Assembly (NCBI GenBank): GCA_000634515.1
Contig: JFNU01000139.1
Coordinates: forward strand, 19,157 to 83,156
DNA: 64,000 bases
Reading direction: 5' to 3'
Source of the DNA: Prochlorococcus sp. scB245a_520K10
GTDB lineage: Bacteria > Cyanobacteriota > Cyanobacteriia > PCC-6307 > Cyanobiaceae
Shown piece by piece: positions 47,732 to 56,366 of the stretch. The notes beneath the pieces were generated by a model, which was not told the origin of the DNA, did not search any database, and saw only the letters and a list, made by a program, of their open reading frames with translations. How positions within the stretch are numbered: position 1 is the first letter of the stretch; each line of letters begins with the position of its first letter. Position numbers and translations under genes: made by a program.

Positions 47732-48186
47732 AAAAGAAATTATATTTAGCTAATCCATATGGATTTTCTAAACAAACTAAAAGCCTCTTGAATGAATTTA
47801 TTAATATCTTTAATGATTTAAATATTGAAGTTTATGAACCTTTTGAGAGGACTAAACAGATAATACAAAAAAAAGATAACTGGGCTTATAACCTGGCTGA
47901 AAGTAATTTCCATGATTTAAAAAAATGTGATTGCATTTTTGCGATTGTAAATGGAACGCCCCCAGATGAAGGTGTAATGATTGAATTAGGTATCGCAATT
48001 GCTCTAAAAAAGAAAATCTTTTTATTCAGAGATGATTTTAGAACTTGTACTGATAGCAATCAATACCCATTAAATCTAATGCTTTTTCTTGGACTGCCTA
48101 AAGATAATTGGAAAAAATATTATTTTGAATCCCTACAAGATATAAAAAGTAATAAAAAGGGATTTGTGGAGTGGGCTATAAAATAA
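47728..48186 (+). CDS. nucleoside 2-deoxyribosyltransferase
   Basis: 152 residues starting at TTG in a TTGA overlap with the previous gene. The family pattern is present: YLANPYGFSKQTK (substrate loop), CDCIFAIVNGTPPDEGVMIE with the catalytic Glu in the GVMIELGIAIAL helix, and FLFRDDFRTC. Such enzymes exchange bases between deoxyribonucleosides or hydrolyse deoxynucleotides. With its neighbour it forms a purine/pyrimidine salvage pair. Confidence 0.82.
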   Translation: MKKKLYLANPYGFSKQTKSLLNEFINIFNDLNIEVYEPFERTKQIIQKKDNWAYNLAESNFHDLKKCDCIFAIVNGTPPDEGVMIELGIAIALKKKIFLFRDDFRTCTDSNQYPLNLMLFLGLPKDNWKKYYFESLQDIKSNKKGFVEWAIK

Positions 48187-48271
48187 ATTCTAAATAAACA
48201 ATGCTTGAGTTAAAGTTTTAAATTTAGAATAACTCTGATAAGATGTTAGAGTAACCTTTATTTAGAAAATT

Positions 48272-48448
48272 TTGACACAAGTTACAGTTGGAGAAAATGA
48301 GGGAATTGAATCCGCCCTTAGAAGATTTAAAAGACAAGTATCTAAATCGGGAATTTTTGCAGATTTAAAAAGACTTAGACATCATGAGACCCCTATTGAA
48401 AAATACAAAAGGAAATTGCAACAAAGAAGAAAAGCAAGAAGAAGATAA
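48272..48448 (+). CDS. rpsU: 30S ribosomal protein S21
   Basis: 58 residues from a TTG start at 48272: [20 protein letters not shown], then [20 protein letters not shown] and a basic RRKARRR end, the full S21 pattern. No in-frame ATG exists before the conserved start. S21 lets the small subunit engage messenger RNA. It stands alone between the salvage pair and a leftward gene. Confidence 0.94.
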
Positions 48449-48510
48449 TTTGTCCTAAACTTTATAGCGTAAAACAAACTCTTTATTACTTTCAAGATAA
48501 AAATATATAT

Positions 48511-48843
48511 TTATTTAAGCTTTTTAAGCTTTTTAACAAGGTTTATCCCAACACCAGTAACAGCTAATAGATCTTTTTCATCAGCTGCGATAACTGATTT
48601 TGTTGTTTTAAATCCAGCCTCATACAAAGCCTTAGCACTTTTAGCTCCAACTCCAGGAAGTGAAGTTAAGTTCTCAATATTTTTCTTTGAATTAACTTGT
48701 TTTGCCTTTGTTTTTGTTTTTGTTTTTGTTTTTGAAGATTTTGCTGACTTGGTTGGTTTTTTTTCTTTCTTTAAAGGAGTTTCAGAGGATACTGGACTTT
48801 TAAATAGAATTGATTTTAGTTTACCTAGAAATTTAGAAATCAT
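48511..48843 (-). CDS. helix-hairpin-helix protein with Lys/Thr-rich linker
   Basis: 110 residues: a short N-terminus, a low-complexity linker (about 27-52) with a TKTKTKTKAK run coded by a TTTTTG-type microsatellite, then a domain with two helix-hairpin-helix motifs (LTSLPGVGAKSAKALYEAG and AVTGVGINLVKKLKK). HhH domains bind DNA backbone non-specifically. No nuclease or ligase domain is attached. Confidence 0.85.
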   Translation of the reverse strand: MISKFLGKLKSILFKSPVSSETPLKKEKKPTKSAKSSKTKTKTKTKAKQVNSKKNIENLTSLPGVGAKSAKALYEAGFKTTKSVIAADEKDLLAVTGVGINLVKKLKKLK

Positions 48844-49120
48844 TGCAATGTATAAGTAATAAAATTAAATTATTCAATCTAAAAATATTGCCAAATTCAA
48901 ATTAGAATTAGAATTAACAACAAACTATAGGTAATTGAATAAAGTTAATTTATTTACATTTATATAAAGACACATATTTATTATTTATGCAAGCTTACAA
49001 ACCATTGCATAGGCTATAAGATTATTCTCAAAATTTTAGAAAAAGAAAAATGTACTTTCTAAAATTAAAAGTATTAATATTAGTAAAATGAGAATCTTAA
49101 TAAAGAGCAGCGCATAGAAA

Positions 49121-49717
49121 ATGAAACTTATATTTATAAGTGGTCCTTCAGGTAGTGGTAAAACGACCTTATCCAAAAAAATTATAGGGAAAATTAAAAA
49201 TGGCATCATTTTAAGTACCGACAATTACTATAAAGTTGGGCTAATAAGTAAATTCCTTTCAAAATTTGTAGCGAGCTATTTCGATAGAAGCATTAGTTTT
49301 AATTACAAACTATTTAAAAAAGATTTTAATTTTATTCTTAATAATGGAATTTCAATCCAAGAACGATCATATAATTTTGAAAAGAAAATAATAAATAATT
49401 TCTTTAACGAAACAAATAATATTAATTATTTAATTGTTGAGGGTATTTTTGCCAAAGAATTCTCAGGGACATTAGGTAATCAAAATTATTCTTTTTTAGA
49501 ATTAAAAATCAATAAAAATGATTGTATGAAAAGAGTTATCCTAAGAGATCTTAAAGAAAGGGGGAAGGCCAAAAAACAAGCTGAAGATGATTTTTTAAAA
49601 TCATGGGATATTTATTATGAGAAATTCAAAAATAAAAATACAAAGAATAATCCAAATGAATTCACTATCACTAAAGACACTAATATTGATCAAATACTTA
49701 AAAAATTATTTGATTAA
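49121..49717 (+). CDS. uridine-kinase-like P-loop phosphotransferase
   Basis: 198 residues. Walker A GPSGSGKT at 8-15 and the nucleotide-kinase start GIILSTDNYYK fit the uridine kinase/phosphoribulokinase superfamily. The middle (LIVEGIFAKEF) is the second family motif, and the basic RDLKERGKAKKQAEDDF is the lid. The exact substrate is not certain; a nucleoside would fit the nearby salvage genes. It converges on the next gene with a 4-base overlap. Confidence 0.8.
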   Translation: MKLIFISGPSGSGKTTLSKKIIGKIKNGIILSTDNYYKVGLISKFLSKFVASYFDRSISFNYKLFKKDFNFILNNGISIQERSYNFEKKIINNFFNETNNINYLIVEGIFAKEFSGTLGNQNYSFLELKINKNDCMKRVILRDLKERGKAKKQAEDDFLKSWDIYYEKFKNKNTKNNPNEFTITKDTNIDQILKKLFD

Positions 49718-50871
49718 GTTTTAAATTTTTTCTCTAATTTTAGAGCACTTAAAATTGATCCCTCAATTCTAGCAAATCCTTCTCCTTCAAACCAATCTCC
49801 GCAAAATCCAATTCTATATTTTCTACTAAATTGTAACGATAGTGGGACGGCGCATCCTGAAGGTTGAGAGGCTCTCCATTTCATAATAGAGATCTCCTCA
49901 TTACAAATTAATTGATTTACTGAAGCATTATTAGCGAACAATCTATTGAAGTTTGAAAATATTTTTTGTTTAAAAAGATTTTCATCTTTAGTTTTTGTAT
50001 AAGAATTAATAAAATCTATATTTTTTGAATGTAATACAATTCCTAATTTGTTGTTATCAAGTGACTGAAAAATAACTCTTTCAATTTTATACTTATTCTC
50101 CAGACTTTTTTTTAAATAAAAACACCTATATTTCTTAGAATAAAGATCTTTAAAATTATAATTTTCATTTGTATAAATTAAAAAAGTTAGCCTAGGAATA
50201 AATGATTGTTTATCTAAAAAATTTAAAAGCAAATCAATTTTTTTATCTTTATTTTTAGGAATAGCTTTTCTTAATGGAATTTGATCAACCTTTAATATTT
50301 TTAACGACCTTTTATGTGATAACAAATTAGTTGAACAAACAAGATAATTAGATTTGAATTTATCCCCATCTTTAGATGTTAATGTCCATTCATCATTATC
50401 AAACTCCAAATCAACAATTAAAGTTTCAAAATAAAAATCAATATTAGCACTCAAATTATTCAATTCAATAATATTTTCAGATAATTGACTCATAGAAAAT
50501 AAAGATTGATAATTAATCCCGCAATTAAATTCAGAATTTTTCATGGTTTCTAAATTAGCTTCCTCATCAAGAGAAACTATTTCTGAATCATCAATTTTAA
50601 TTAATTTATTTTCTAATAATTCATCTATATAACTTTTTAAAAGGAAGTCATTTTTACTGTTGCATATATTTAAATTTGGAGCCCCATGGTTTAGTCTCCA
50701 TCCTTTAAATCTTTTGCTTATTCTTGTACTTGATCGGCCTCCAAGACCACGACCAACCTCAATTAATGCAATTTTTTTTGTAGTGTTATTTCGAAGATAC
50801 TTTGAAGCAAAAACACATGCAGATATTCCTCCTCCTATTATTATCAAATCGTATTTAAACCCTTTTTTCAT
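49714..50871 (-). CDS. renalase-like FAD-dependent oxidoreductase (COG3380 type)
   Basis: 385 residues with the N-terminal FAD motif IIGGGISACVFASKYLRN and GRGLGGRSSTR, and the C-terminal RIGFCGDWFEGEGFARIEGS that closes the FAD site. MKWRASQPSG before it fits COG3380. Members include renalase-like amine oxidases; the substrate is unknown. It is transcribed away from the gene at 50899 in the same leftward direction, 27 bases after its stop. Confidence 0.83.
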   Translation of the reverse strand: MKKGFKYDLIIIGGGISACVFASKYLRNNTTKKIALIEVGRGLGGRSSTRISKRFKGWRLNHGAPNLNICNSKNDFLLKSYIDELLENKLIKIDDSEIVSLDEEANLETMKNSEFNCGINYQSLFSMSQLSENIIELNNLSANIDFYFETLIVDLEFDNDEWTLTSKDGDKFKSNYLVCSTNLLSHKRSLKILKVDQIPLRKAIPKNKDKKIDLLLNFLDKQSFIPRLTFLIYTNENYNFKDLYSKKYRCFYLKKSLENKYKIERVIFQSLDNNKLGIVLHSKNIDFINSYTKTKDENLFKQKIFSNFNRLFANNASVNQLICNEEISIMKWRASQPSGCAVPLSLQFSRKYRIGFCGDWFEGEGFARIEGSILSALKLEKKFKT

Positions 50872-50898
50872 AATTCTTTAATTGAAAGTAATTACCTT

Positions 50899-51696
50899 TC
50901 ATTTTCTAAAGAAACTATAAACTGAATCAAGTTTTTCTAATGATGCAAAATCAGTTTCAATTACAGGGGTAATATTATTTTTTTTATATAAACAAACTAA
51001 ATCTCTTGTAAATTCATAAAAATAATCTAACGAACATAAACACTTTTCTGATATATGAACCCCTTTCCAAGGACGAAATTTAAACCTCGCTATAAATTGT
51101 TTTGAAGGAATTAATAAACTTCCAAATAGATTTATTTTTTTATGTTTTGCTACTTTCGTAATATAGTTAACTTCATTCTGAAGAACTTTAATATCTGTTC
51201 CATATTGAAACCAAATTGAATTTATTAAACCTGAAGAAAGTTTCCTATTTAAACTTTCTCTTTCTAAAGTTTCCTCATAATATTTATTCAAATATGGATT
51301 ATAAGCTATACCTAATTTCACTTGTAAATTTTTTTCTTCTTTTATTTTGCTTAAAACATTGACTACCTCAAAGTTTTTTTTCTTATTAGATCCTGACACA
51401 AGAAGAATTTCATAATTTCTATTTGAATAAGAATTTTTTAAAAAGGCTAAAAGATCTTGATAGGATTTTTCTTTATTTTGAGAGTATTGATGATATAGAC
51501 TATAGTGATAGGTTACATTAAATTCTTGGTGGTTATTTGTTATATATTTAATAGTTGCATTAAAAAAATCCTTTTTAATAGGACCCTTACATGGAATATT
51601 AAGATTTTTTATTCTATTTAATTTACAGAAATTAAGTTTATTTTCTAACTGCGTAATATTTTTAAATGATAATTCAAATCTTAAATTACTAATCAT
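50899..51696 (-). CDS. possible methylenetetrahydrofolate-reductase-like barrel protein
   Basis: 265 residues, soluble. Several stretches fall in the order of a MetF-like TIM barrel: ILLVSGSNKKKNFEV, VKLGIAYNPYLNKYYEE, SIWFQYGTDI, INLFGSLLIPSKQF and RPWKGVHIS. The match is by eye and low in identity, and MetF's usual T-Q motif is not clear (FQYGTD is in its place). It could instead be a diverged barrel of unknown function. Co-directional with the FAD oxidoreductase. Confidence 0.45.
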   Translation of the reverse strand: MISNLRFELSFKNITQLENKLNFCKLNRIKNLNIPCKGPIKKDFFNATIKYITNNHQEFNVTYHYSLYHQYSQNKEKSYQDLLAFLKNSYSNRNYEILLVSGSNKKKNFEVVNVLSKIKEEKNLQVKLGIAYNPYLNKYYEETLERESLNRKLSSGLINSIWFQYGTDIKVLQNEVNYITKVAKHKKINLFGSLLIPSKQFIARFKFRPWKGVHISEKCLCSLDYFYEFTRDLVCLYKKNNITPVIETDFASLEKLDSVYSFFRK

Positions 51697-51728
51697 GAAT
51701 TAGTACATACATTTTATACACAAACATC

Positions 51729-51962
51729 TTAACGAAAACATGCGTCTGCTACGACTCTTATCTTTGAGGACATATTGTTATTCTTACCCTTAATTAAATA
51801 GCTAGGAGAAACTTCCATTAATGCTTTTATTGAAATTTTGTCTTCTGCTGACTTTTCAATAATCTCATTGAAACATTTCCAATTTTTTGAAATTAATATT
51901 CCAGGCCAGGATAAATAAATACCTGCAAAAACTCCAAAAAAAAGAAATAAAAAAGATCGCAT
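51729..51962 (-). CDS. exported or N-terminally anchored hypothetical protein (77 aa)
   Basis: The N-terminus MRSFLFLFFGVFAGIYLSWPG is a signal peptide or anchor. The mature part has two Cys (KNWKCFNEIIEKS and VVADACFR at the very end), likely paired outside the membrane. It precedes the MTHFR-like gene in the same direction by 32 bases. Not recognised. Confidence 0.6.
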   Translation of the reverse strand: MRSFLFLFFGVFAGIYLSWPGILISKNWKCFNEIIEKSAEDKISIKALMEVSPSYLIKGKNNNMSSKIRVVADACFR

Positions 51963-52121
51963 ATTTTAAAATTTAATATCATTAAATATTATAAATATTA
52001 AAAAAGGTACAATTTGATAAGAAAAATTTTATTAATTTCTCATTCTATTAGGAAATCATTTAACCATAAAAGATTTTAATGAACTCGAGAGGTTAGAATA
52101 TGAAAAAGTAATTTTAACAAT

Positions 52122-52526
52122 ATGGCAAGCCAAGATTATCTAATTGCAATAGCATTAATAGAACAAAACCTTGTTAGAGCAATGCCTCTTGGAGGAAAGG
52201 AAGTTAAGGATAATTTAGAGGATCCTGAAAATTTTAAGAAACTTGGAGAAGAAGTTATTTTAAATCTTCTACTAAGAGTTTTTCAAAGGAGTGATGAAGG
52301 TTCATTGAAACGGGTCTCTGAAGATAAAGGATTACTTTTGGTTCATATGCATCCTAAAAGGATGCAAAAAGAGCTGCCATTTATTAAATCTGAATGGATA
52401 AGAGATGGAGATACGCAACAATTCTTAAAATACCTTGGCAATCTCTCTAAAGAAGTATGGACTGCAACATTTATAAAATACAAAGGAATTGAATTTACTT
52501 CTATCTCAAAAAATGAAGAGATCTAA
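52122..52526 (+). CDS. conserved-looking soluble hypothetical protein (134 aa)
   Basis: Helical, soluble protein with no membrane segment. Distinct stretches are IALIEQNLVRAMPLGGKEVK, LLVHMHPKRMQKELPFIKSE and VWTATFIKYKGIEF. The balanced composition, uncommon in this AT-rich region, suggests selection. I do not recognise the family. It converges on the peptidase E gene 22 bases away. Confidence 0.65.
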   Translation: MASQDYLIAIALIEQNLVRAMPLGGKEVKDNLEDPENFKKLGEEVILNLLLRVFQRSDEGSLKRVSEDKGLLLVHMHPKRMQKELPFIKSEWIRDGDTQQFLKYLGNLSKEVWTATFIKYKGIEFTSISKNEEI

Positions 52527-52547
52527 AATATTTGAAATATTTTCTCT

Positions 52548-53228
52548 TCAAATGATTTCTTTTATTAAATTATTATTATCCTTAGTCACTCTAAAACACT
52601 TTTTACCATTACCAAAATCTATTGAGGAATATTCAAAATCATTTTTGATATGCAAGGCACAATTGCCCTCAATACAAATACAAGATTCAATAATTTCTCC
52701 CTGAATAACATCATTAACATAAGGTTCTCTCTCTTTCTCTTCATCGAAATGAGGACATGAAATACCTTCAACTAGTCCTAAGCAATCAATTATATTCAAT
52801 TTCTCAGCAAAAGAATCAGTTATTCCCTTCTCAAACCAACAAATAGCTCCAGCACTTACACCACTCATTACAATACCTTTTTCATAAGCATCTCGTAAGA
52901 TTTTATGTAAATTCCATTCTTTCCAAACTGCCAACATACTTTTTGTATTTCCTCCGCCAACATAAATGATATCTTGAGTTAAAACTTTCTCTTCTAAATT
53001 TTCTGTTCTAGAGAAAAAATCAATATGACTTGTTATGCAATCTAGTTTAGAAAATGCTCTATAAAAGTTAAGTTTATACAAACTACTATCGCCAGATGCT
53101 GTTGGGATAAAGCAAATTTTTGGTCTTTTTTTACTAATTAAAGAAATTATATATTTTTCAATTTCAAGAGAGCCTAAAGAACGTCCAAACCCTCCTCCCC
53201 CAATTGCGACTATATTTTTACTATGCAT
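52548..53228 (-). CDS. peptidase E-like (S51) dipeptidase
   Basis: 226 residues. The serine nucleophile elbow is VSAGAICWF (S125), and the oxyanion region YVGGGNTKSMLAVWKEW is at about 89-105; LVEGISCPHFDEEKE supplies the catalytic His, and VALGEG-like region IEGNCALHI follows. Peptidase E cleaves Asp-X dipeptides; the family also contains cyanophycinases, which are longer. It is divergent from the acetyltransferase, about 20 bases away. Confidence 0.85.
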   Translation of the reverse strand: MHSKNIVAIGGGGFGRSLGSLEIEKYIISLISKKRPKICFIPTASGDSSLYKLNFYRAFSKLDCITSHIDFFSRTENLEEKVLTQDIIYVGGGNTKSMLAVWKEWNLHKILRDAYEKGIVMSGVSAGAICWFEKGITDSFAEKLNIIDCLGLVEGISCPHFDEEKEREPYVNDVIQGEIIESCICIEGNCALHIKNDFEYSSIDFGNGKKCFRVTKDNNNLIKEII

Positions 53229-53248
53229 ATTAAATTAATGATTTGTTT

Positions 53249-53716
53249 ATGAATTTAAGACAAATTACTATTAAAGATCAACTTGAATTAAAGAAGGTTT
53301 ATTTTGATTCAATTCAATCATTAGATAAAAAAGTATATAGTCAAGAGCAAAAAAGAGCATGGTGTGCCCAAGCGTGGGGTAATCCAAATTTTGATAATTC
53401 AATAACTAAAGGGAAAGGATGGCTTTTAAGTGAAAAAGGAATAATTATTGCTTTTGCCATAAGGTATCCAAACAATAGAATTGCTTTATTTTATTGTAAA
53501 GGTAAATTCCAGAGAAAAGGTTTCGGTTCTAAGTTACTTCAAAAATTAGAAGATGAAGCTAAGAAAGAGGGTTTAGATTCTCTTTCAACTGAGGCAAGCT
53601 TGATAAGTTATGAATTATTTCTGAAAAACGGATGGAAAATTATTCGTAAAGAAAAAGTTACTATAAATAATATTTTTTTTGAAAGATATAAAATGATTAA
53701 AATTATAAAAAATTAA
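53249..53716 (+). CDS. GNAT-family N-acetyltransferase
   Basis: 155 residues from the ATG at 53249 (a TTG at 53243 is also in frame). The acetyl-CoA motif A is KFQRKGFGSKLLQKLEDEAK, matching R/Q-x-x-G-x-G/A, and LSTEASLISYELFLKNGWKI forms the family's C-terminal half. The acceptor is unknown. Confidence 0.82.
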   Translation: MNLRQITIKDQLELKKVYFDSIQSLDKKVYSQEQKRAWCAQAWGNPNFDNSITKGKGWLLSEKGIIIAFAIRYPNNRIALFYCKGKFQRKGFGSKLLQKLEDEAKKEGLDSLSTEASLISYELFLKNGWKIIRKEKVTINNIFFERYKMIKIIKN

Positions 53717-53730
53717 TTAGTTAATTAATA

Positions 53731-54054
53731 ATGTATAGCAAAAGTAAGGGATTAATATTAATTCAAAGAATGTTGGTTTGGGCTTTATACTTTTTTTCAG
53801 GATTTATTCTTTATACCAACAAAGGTATTTTACCTTCTTTTTTTATTACTTTTTCAAGAATTATTTATCCATTATCCATATTCTGGCTACAAATAAGAAT
53901 TAAAAAAAGATCCAAATTTCTGACTATCGATTCAAAAATGTCAACATCAGAGTTATGGTTTAATTTATTACCTGTTATTGCATCTCTTTGCACAGTAATT
54001 TTTTCTTTAACAAATACATTTTTGTATATTTTTGAAAAAATAATTAACTCTTGA
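53731..54054 (+). CDS. membrane hypothetical protein (107 aa)
   Basis: About three hydrophobic segments (roughly 13-25, 34-56 and 83-103) separated by a basic loop (QIRIKKRSKFLTIDSKM). It follows the acetyltransferase by 14 bases in the same direction, so the two are likely co-transcribed. Not recognised. Confidence 0.6.
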   Translation: MYSKSKGLILIQRMLVWALYFFSGFILYTNKGILPSFFITFSRIIYPLSIFWLQIRIKKRSKFLTIDSKMSTSELWFNLLPVIASLCTVIFSLTNTFLYIFEKIINS

Positions 54055-54173
54055 CTTGAATAAAGTAATTATTCTCTGATTGAACTAGCAATTTTCTCTT
54101 ATAAAAACATAATGTAAAGAAATTTGCCTTTTAATTAAATTTGTTTAAATTTTAAATAGTGATCAATACAATC

Positions 54174-54323
54174 ATGAAACATATTTCATTAAAGGGAAAT
54201 ATTAATTTTGATAAAAAAAAAGGAATAGACGACTACGAATTATTCTCTTTAAAAATCACAGATAGTTTATATAAAAAAGATATTGGAAAATTTCTTGAAA
54301 CTCTATCTTCTCACTTTATTTAG
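54174..54323 (+). CDS. small hypothetical protein (49 aa)
   Basis: ATG at 54174, TAG at 54321-54323, with an in-frame GTG at 54159 as an alternative start. A soluble, Lys/Asp-rich peptide (FDKKKGIDDYELFSLKITDS). Weak support beyond a clean ORF in an otherwise empty gap. Confidence 0.4.
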   Translation: MKHISLKGNINFDKKKGIDDYELFSLKITDSLYKKDIGKFLETLSSHFI

Positions 54324-54417
54324 AACTATATTTTATTTTTCTGATCTTCAAATTCAAACAGTCTGAAAAATATATAAGGTTTTGAAGGATAATAAGTAAA
54401 AATTTAAGAAAATTCCT

Positions 54418-54735
54418 ATGCAATTATTTCTTGCTGACTGCCAATTCCCTGATATTGAACATCAAGTAAAAGCTTATCAATTATTTGTGGAAGCCTGGGA
54501 AAATGGTGAAATGGCTAAATCAGATAAAACAGACAAATTTGAGATGTTATTTAGAGTACATGCGCCAGGAGAAGGGAGAGTAGTTTGTTTATGTAAGGCT
54601 TATAGTGATAAGGAAATTTTTCAGCATTTTGCTCCATGGAGAGCCAAATTCGGAATTCATATGGAATTTACACCTGTAATAAGTTGTCAAAATGTTGTTG
54701 ATTACCATAAAGATTTGTTCAAAACTTTAGGGTAA
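54418..54735 (+). CDS. DUF3303-like protein (105 aa)
   Basis: A ferredoxin-like alpha/beta protein: MQLFLADCQFPDIEHQVKAY at the start, then MLFRVHAPGEGRVVCLCKAY and HFAPWRAKFGIHMEFTPVIS. This order resembles DUF3303, whose members carry a single strand-helix repeat and have no known reaction. It is a clean, well-composed ORF and surely coding. The family call is by eye. Confidence 0.75.
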   Translation: MQLFLADCQFPDIEHQVKAYQLFVEAWENGEMAKSDKTDKFEMLFRVHAPGEGRVVCLCKAYSDKEIFQHFAPWRAKFGIHMEFTPVISCQNVVDYHKDLFKTLG

Positions 54736-54757
54736 TAAGCTAAATCTTAATTTTATC

Positions 54758-54937
54758 GTGATTAAACTTTTTCCTAATCTTATTTATAAAAAAAGAGATA
54801 GAAATCTACCTTCTTCGAAAAGTAAGCTTAAGAAAGAAGAAAACGGCAAATCTAAACCATTGATAGTATTTGGTTTTATTATCTCTTTAACTTCAATCTT
54901 TTTACTTTTATTCACTATTAATAATAAATTTGGATGA
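54758..54937 (+). CDS. one-helix membrane microprotein (59 aa, GTG start)
   Basis: GTG at 54758, TGA at 54935-54937. A basic cytoplasmic part (IYKKRDRNLPSSKSKLKKEE) precedes a C-terminal hydrophobic helix (about 34-54, PLIVFGFIISLTSIFLLLF). The strong charge bias before the helix predicts a tail-anchored or N-in topology. Not recognised. Confidence 0.45.
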   Translation: MIKLFPNLIYKKRDRNLPSSKSKLKKEENGKSKPLIVFGFIISLTSIFLLLFTINNKFG

Positions 54938-55007
54938 TTTATGAGTAATTAAAACTATTACTTGTTATCAAATATGTTCTATTATTAATTTAAAAATAAC
55001 TAACTAT

Positions 55008-55124
55008 ATGGCATTTAATGAAGGTGGAATGGCATCAGGTCTACTTATAATTGCAGTATCAATTGTTTTTGCTGCAGGTTTTGGATTTTTAGTATTGCAT
55101 TTTGTTCCAGGAACTCCATTTTAA
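55008..55124 (+). CDS. one-helix membrane microprotein (38 aa)
   Basis: ATG at 55008, TAA at 55122-55124. A short start MAFNEGGMASG leads into a hydrophobic helix (about 12-30, LLIIAVSIVFAAGFGFLVL) and the end HFVPGTPF. The size and the G/A-rich helix are like small photosystem or cytochrome complex subunits, but it does not match PsbM, PsaM, PetN or PetM as I know them. Confidence 0.6.
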   Translation: MAFNEGGMASGLLIIAVSIVFAAGFGFLVLHFVPGTPF

Positions 55125-55157
55125 GTGAACTAGTTGAATTAAATTCACTAAAAATTC

Positions 55158-55427
55158 TTAAATATTAACTGTTTCTAAATCTTGGACTTGATTATCGTCA
55201 GGATTAGATTTCCTGCTTAATCTATAGGCATAAACTAGAGATCCTAAAGCTAAAGTACTAGAGGCCAGTATTCCTGATATAAGTATCAAAGCAAAAAGAC
55301 CTCCAATAAGTCCCCCTTTCAATCTAAGCAAGTTTGATTTTATTAGAAGAATCGATAAAAAAACAATTGTCGCTTTTAAAGAGGAGATCTTCAAAAAAGT
55401 CAATGGAGAAAAAGGATTTAACAACAT
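55158..55427 (-). CDS. two-helix membrane hypothetical protein (89 aa)
   Basis: Two hydrophobic segments (about 18-30 and 38-68, GGLIGGLFALILISGILASS) and a polar C-terminus (KSNPDDNQVQDLETVNI). The glycine-rich second helix with a following VYAYRLSRK suggests a conserved cyanobacterial family, not named here. It is preceded on its strand by the microprotein at 55539, whose terminator lies between them. Confidence 0.6.
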   Translation of the reverse strand: MLLNPFSPLTFLKISSLKATIVFLSILLIKSNLLRLKGGLIGGLFALILISGILASSTLALGSLVYAYRLSRKSNPDDNQVQDLETVNI

Positions 55428-55483
55428 TTATTTAACAAAATATAATTAATTCTGATTCTAAAAATAAATTTTAAAAACCGCAT

Positions 55484-55509
55484 AAAAAAAAAGACTCTAA
55501 TGAGTCTTT
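55484..55509 (-). terminator. Rho-independent terminator, leftward
   Basis: Stem AAAGACTC/GAGTCTTT with a TAAT loop (55490-55509), followed on the leftward strand by a run of at least six U (55484-55489). It ends the transcript of the 45-aa gene at 55539-55676, whose stop is 30 bases before it. Confidence 0.88.
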
Positions 55510-55538
55510 ATATTTAAATCAATAGTAAATCAAGTGAT

Positions 55539-55676
55539 TTATGCATCAGGATCAAAATTCTTAAGATTTGGTCCAGCGACAAGTCCAACAAGGCCAAAAA
55601 GGACTAAAGACCCAATACCGAATCCTGCTGCCCAAGGATTGAAACCACCTAAAGCAAAAGAAGCTAATAAATTCAT
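55539..55676 (-). CDS. glycine-rich one-helix microprotein (45 aa)
   Basis: ATG at 55676, TAA at 55539-55541. MNLLASFALGGFNPWAAGFG then IGSLVLFGLVGLVAGPNLKN: a G/A-rich hydrophobic helix (about 17-35) with NPW at its entry and an acidic end FDPDA. Its own strong terminator implies independent and probably high expression. It looks like a small thylakoid protein; not matched to a known subunit. Confidence 0.7.
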   Translation of the reverse strand: MNLLASFALGGFNPWAAGFGIGSLVLFGLVGLVAGPNLKNFDPDA

Positions 55677-55879
55677 GATTTTAAAACATAATATCTTCGA
55701 GTAAGCATACAGAATTTTTGTGAAAAATATACCTATATTGAGACATTTCTTCGTAATTATGAAAATCTTTTAACTAAATCCCTTTATCCCCAATCCACAA
55801 AATTTTTATTTTTTATTTTAATATCAAAGTATTAATCCCTTTACTAGGCATTTCAAGACAATTTACAGGAATTTTTCTT

Positions 55880-56260
55880 ATGACTGCAAACTATACCTTT
55901 ATTTATGACGGTGAATGTCCCTTTTGCAATCATTTCGCAGAACTCCTTGAAATCAAAAGCAAGATAACTAATATTAAAATTCTTGATGGTCGTAAAAATT
56001 TAACTCTGATCAATTCTCTATTAGAAAAAGGTTATGACCTAGATAAAGGTGCTATTCTCCTCAAAGATGAAAATATCTATCATGGGGCAGACGCAATTAA
56101 TACTATTTGCAAGCAGATAAGTAATCCCTCAAGCAGTTTACTTTTGTTACTTTCTAAAGTATTCAGATCAAATAAACGAACTAAATTAATTTTTCCGTTA
56201 CTTGTTAGAGCAAGAAGATTTGCATTGATATCTAGAGGTATTTCAACATCTTTAGTTTAA
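55880..56260 (+). CDS. DCC-family thiol-disulfide oxidoreductase-like protein
   Basis: 126 residues with the N-terminal YDGECPFCNHFAELL, whose C13-x-x-C16 defines the DCC (DUF393) family, and ILDGRKNLTL and GADAINTICKQI after it. Such small thioredoxin-like proteins are common in cyanobacteria and plants. The redox partner is unknown. Confidence 0.9.
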   Translation: MTANYTFIYDGECPFCNHFAELLEIKSKITNIKILDGRKNLTLINSLLEKGYDLDKGAILLKDENIYHGADAINTICKQISNPSSSLLLLLSKVFRSNKRTKLIFPLLVRARRFALISRGISTSLV

Positions 56261-56366
56261 AAATAAATAATTCCTAAAAAATTAATAACATATTTATAAG
56301 CTTCTGTATCAATAAATGATAATTCAAAATTTCTTAGCTAGAACTAAGTAGTAACTTTAAACATTA

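Noticed and set aside
48700..48735. TTTTTG microsatellite as a possible regulatory repeat
   Set aside because: It is in frame within the HhH gene and only encodes the Lys/Thr linker.
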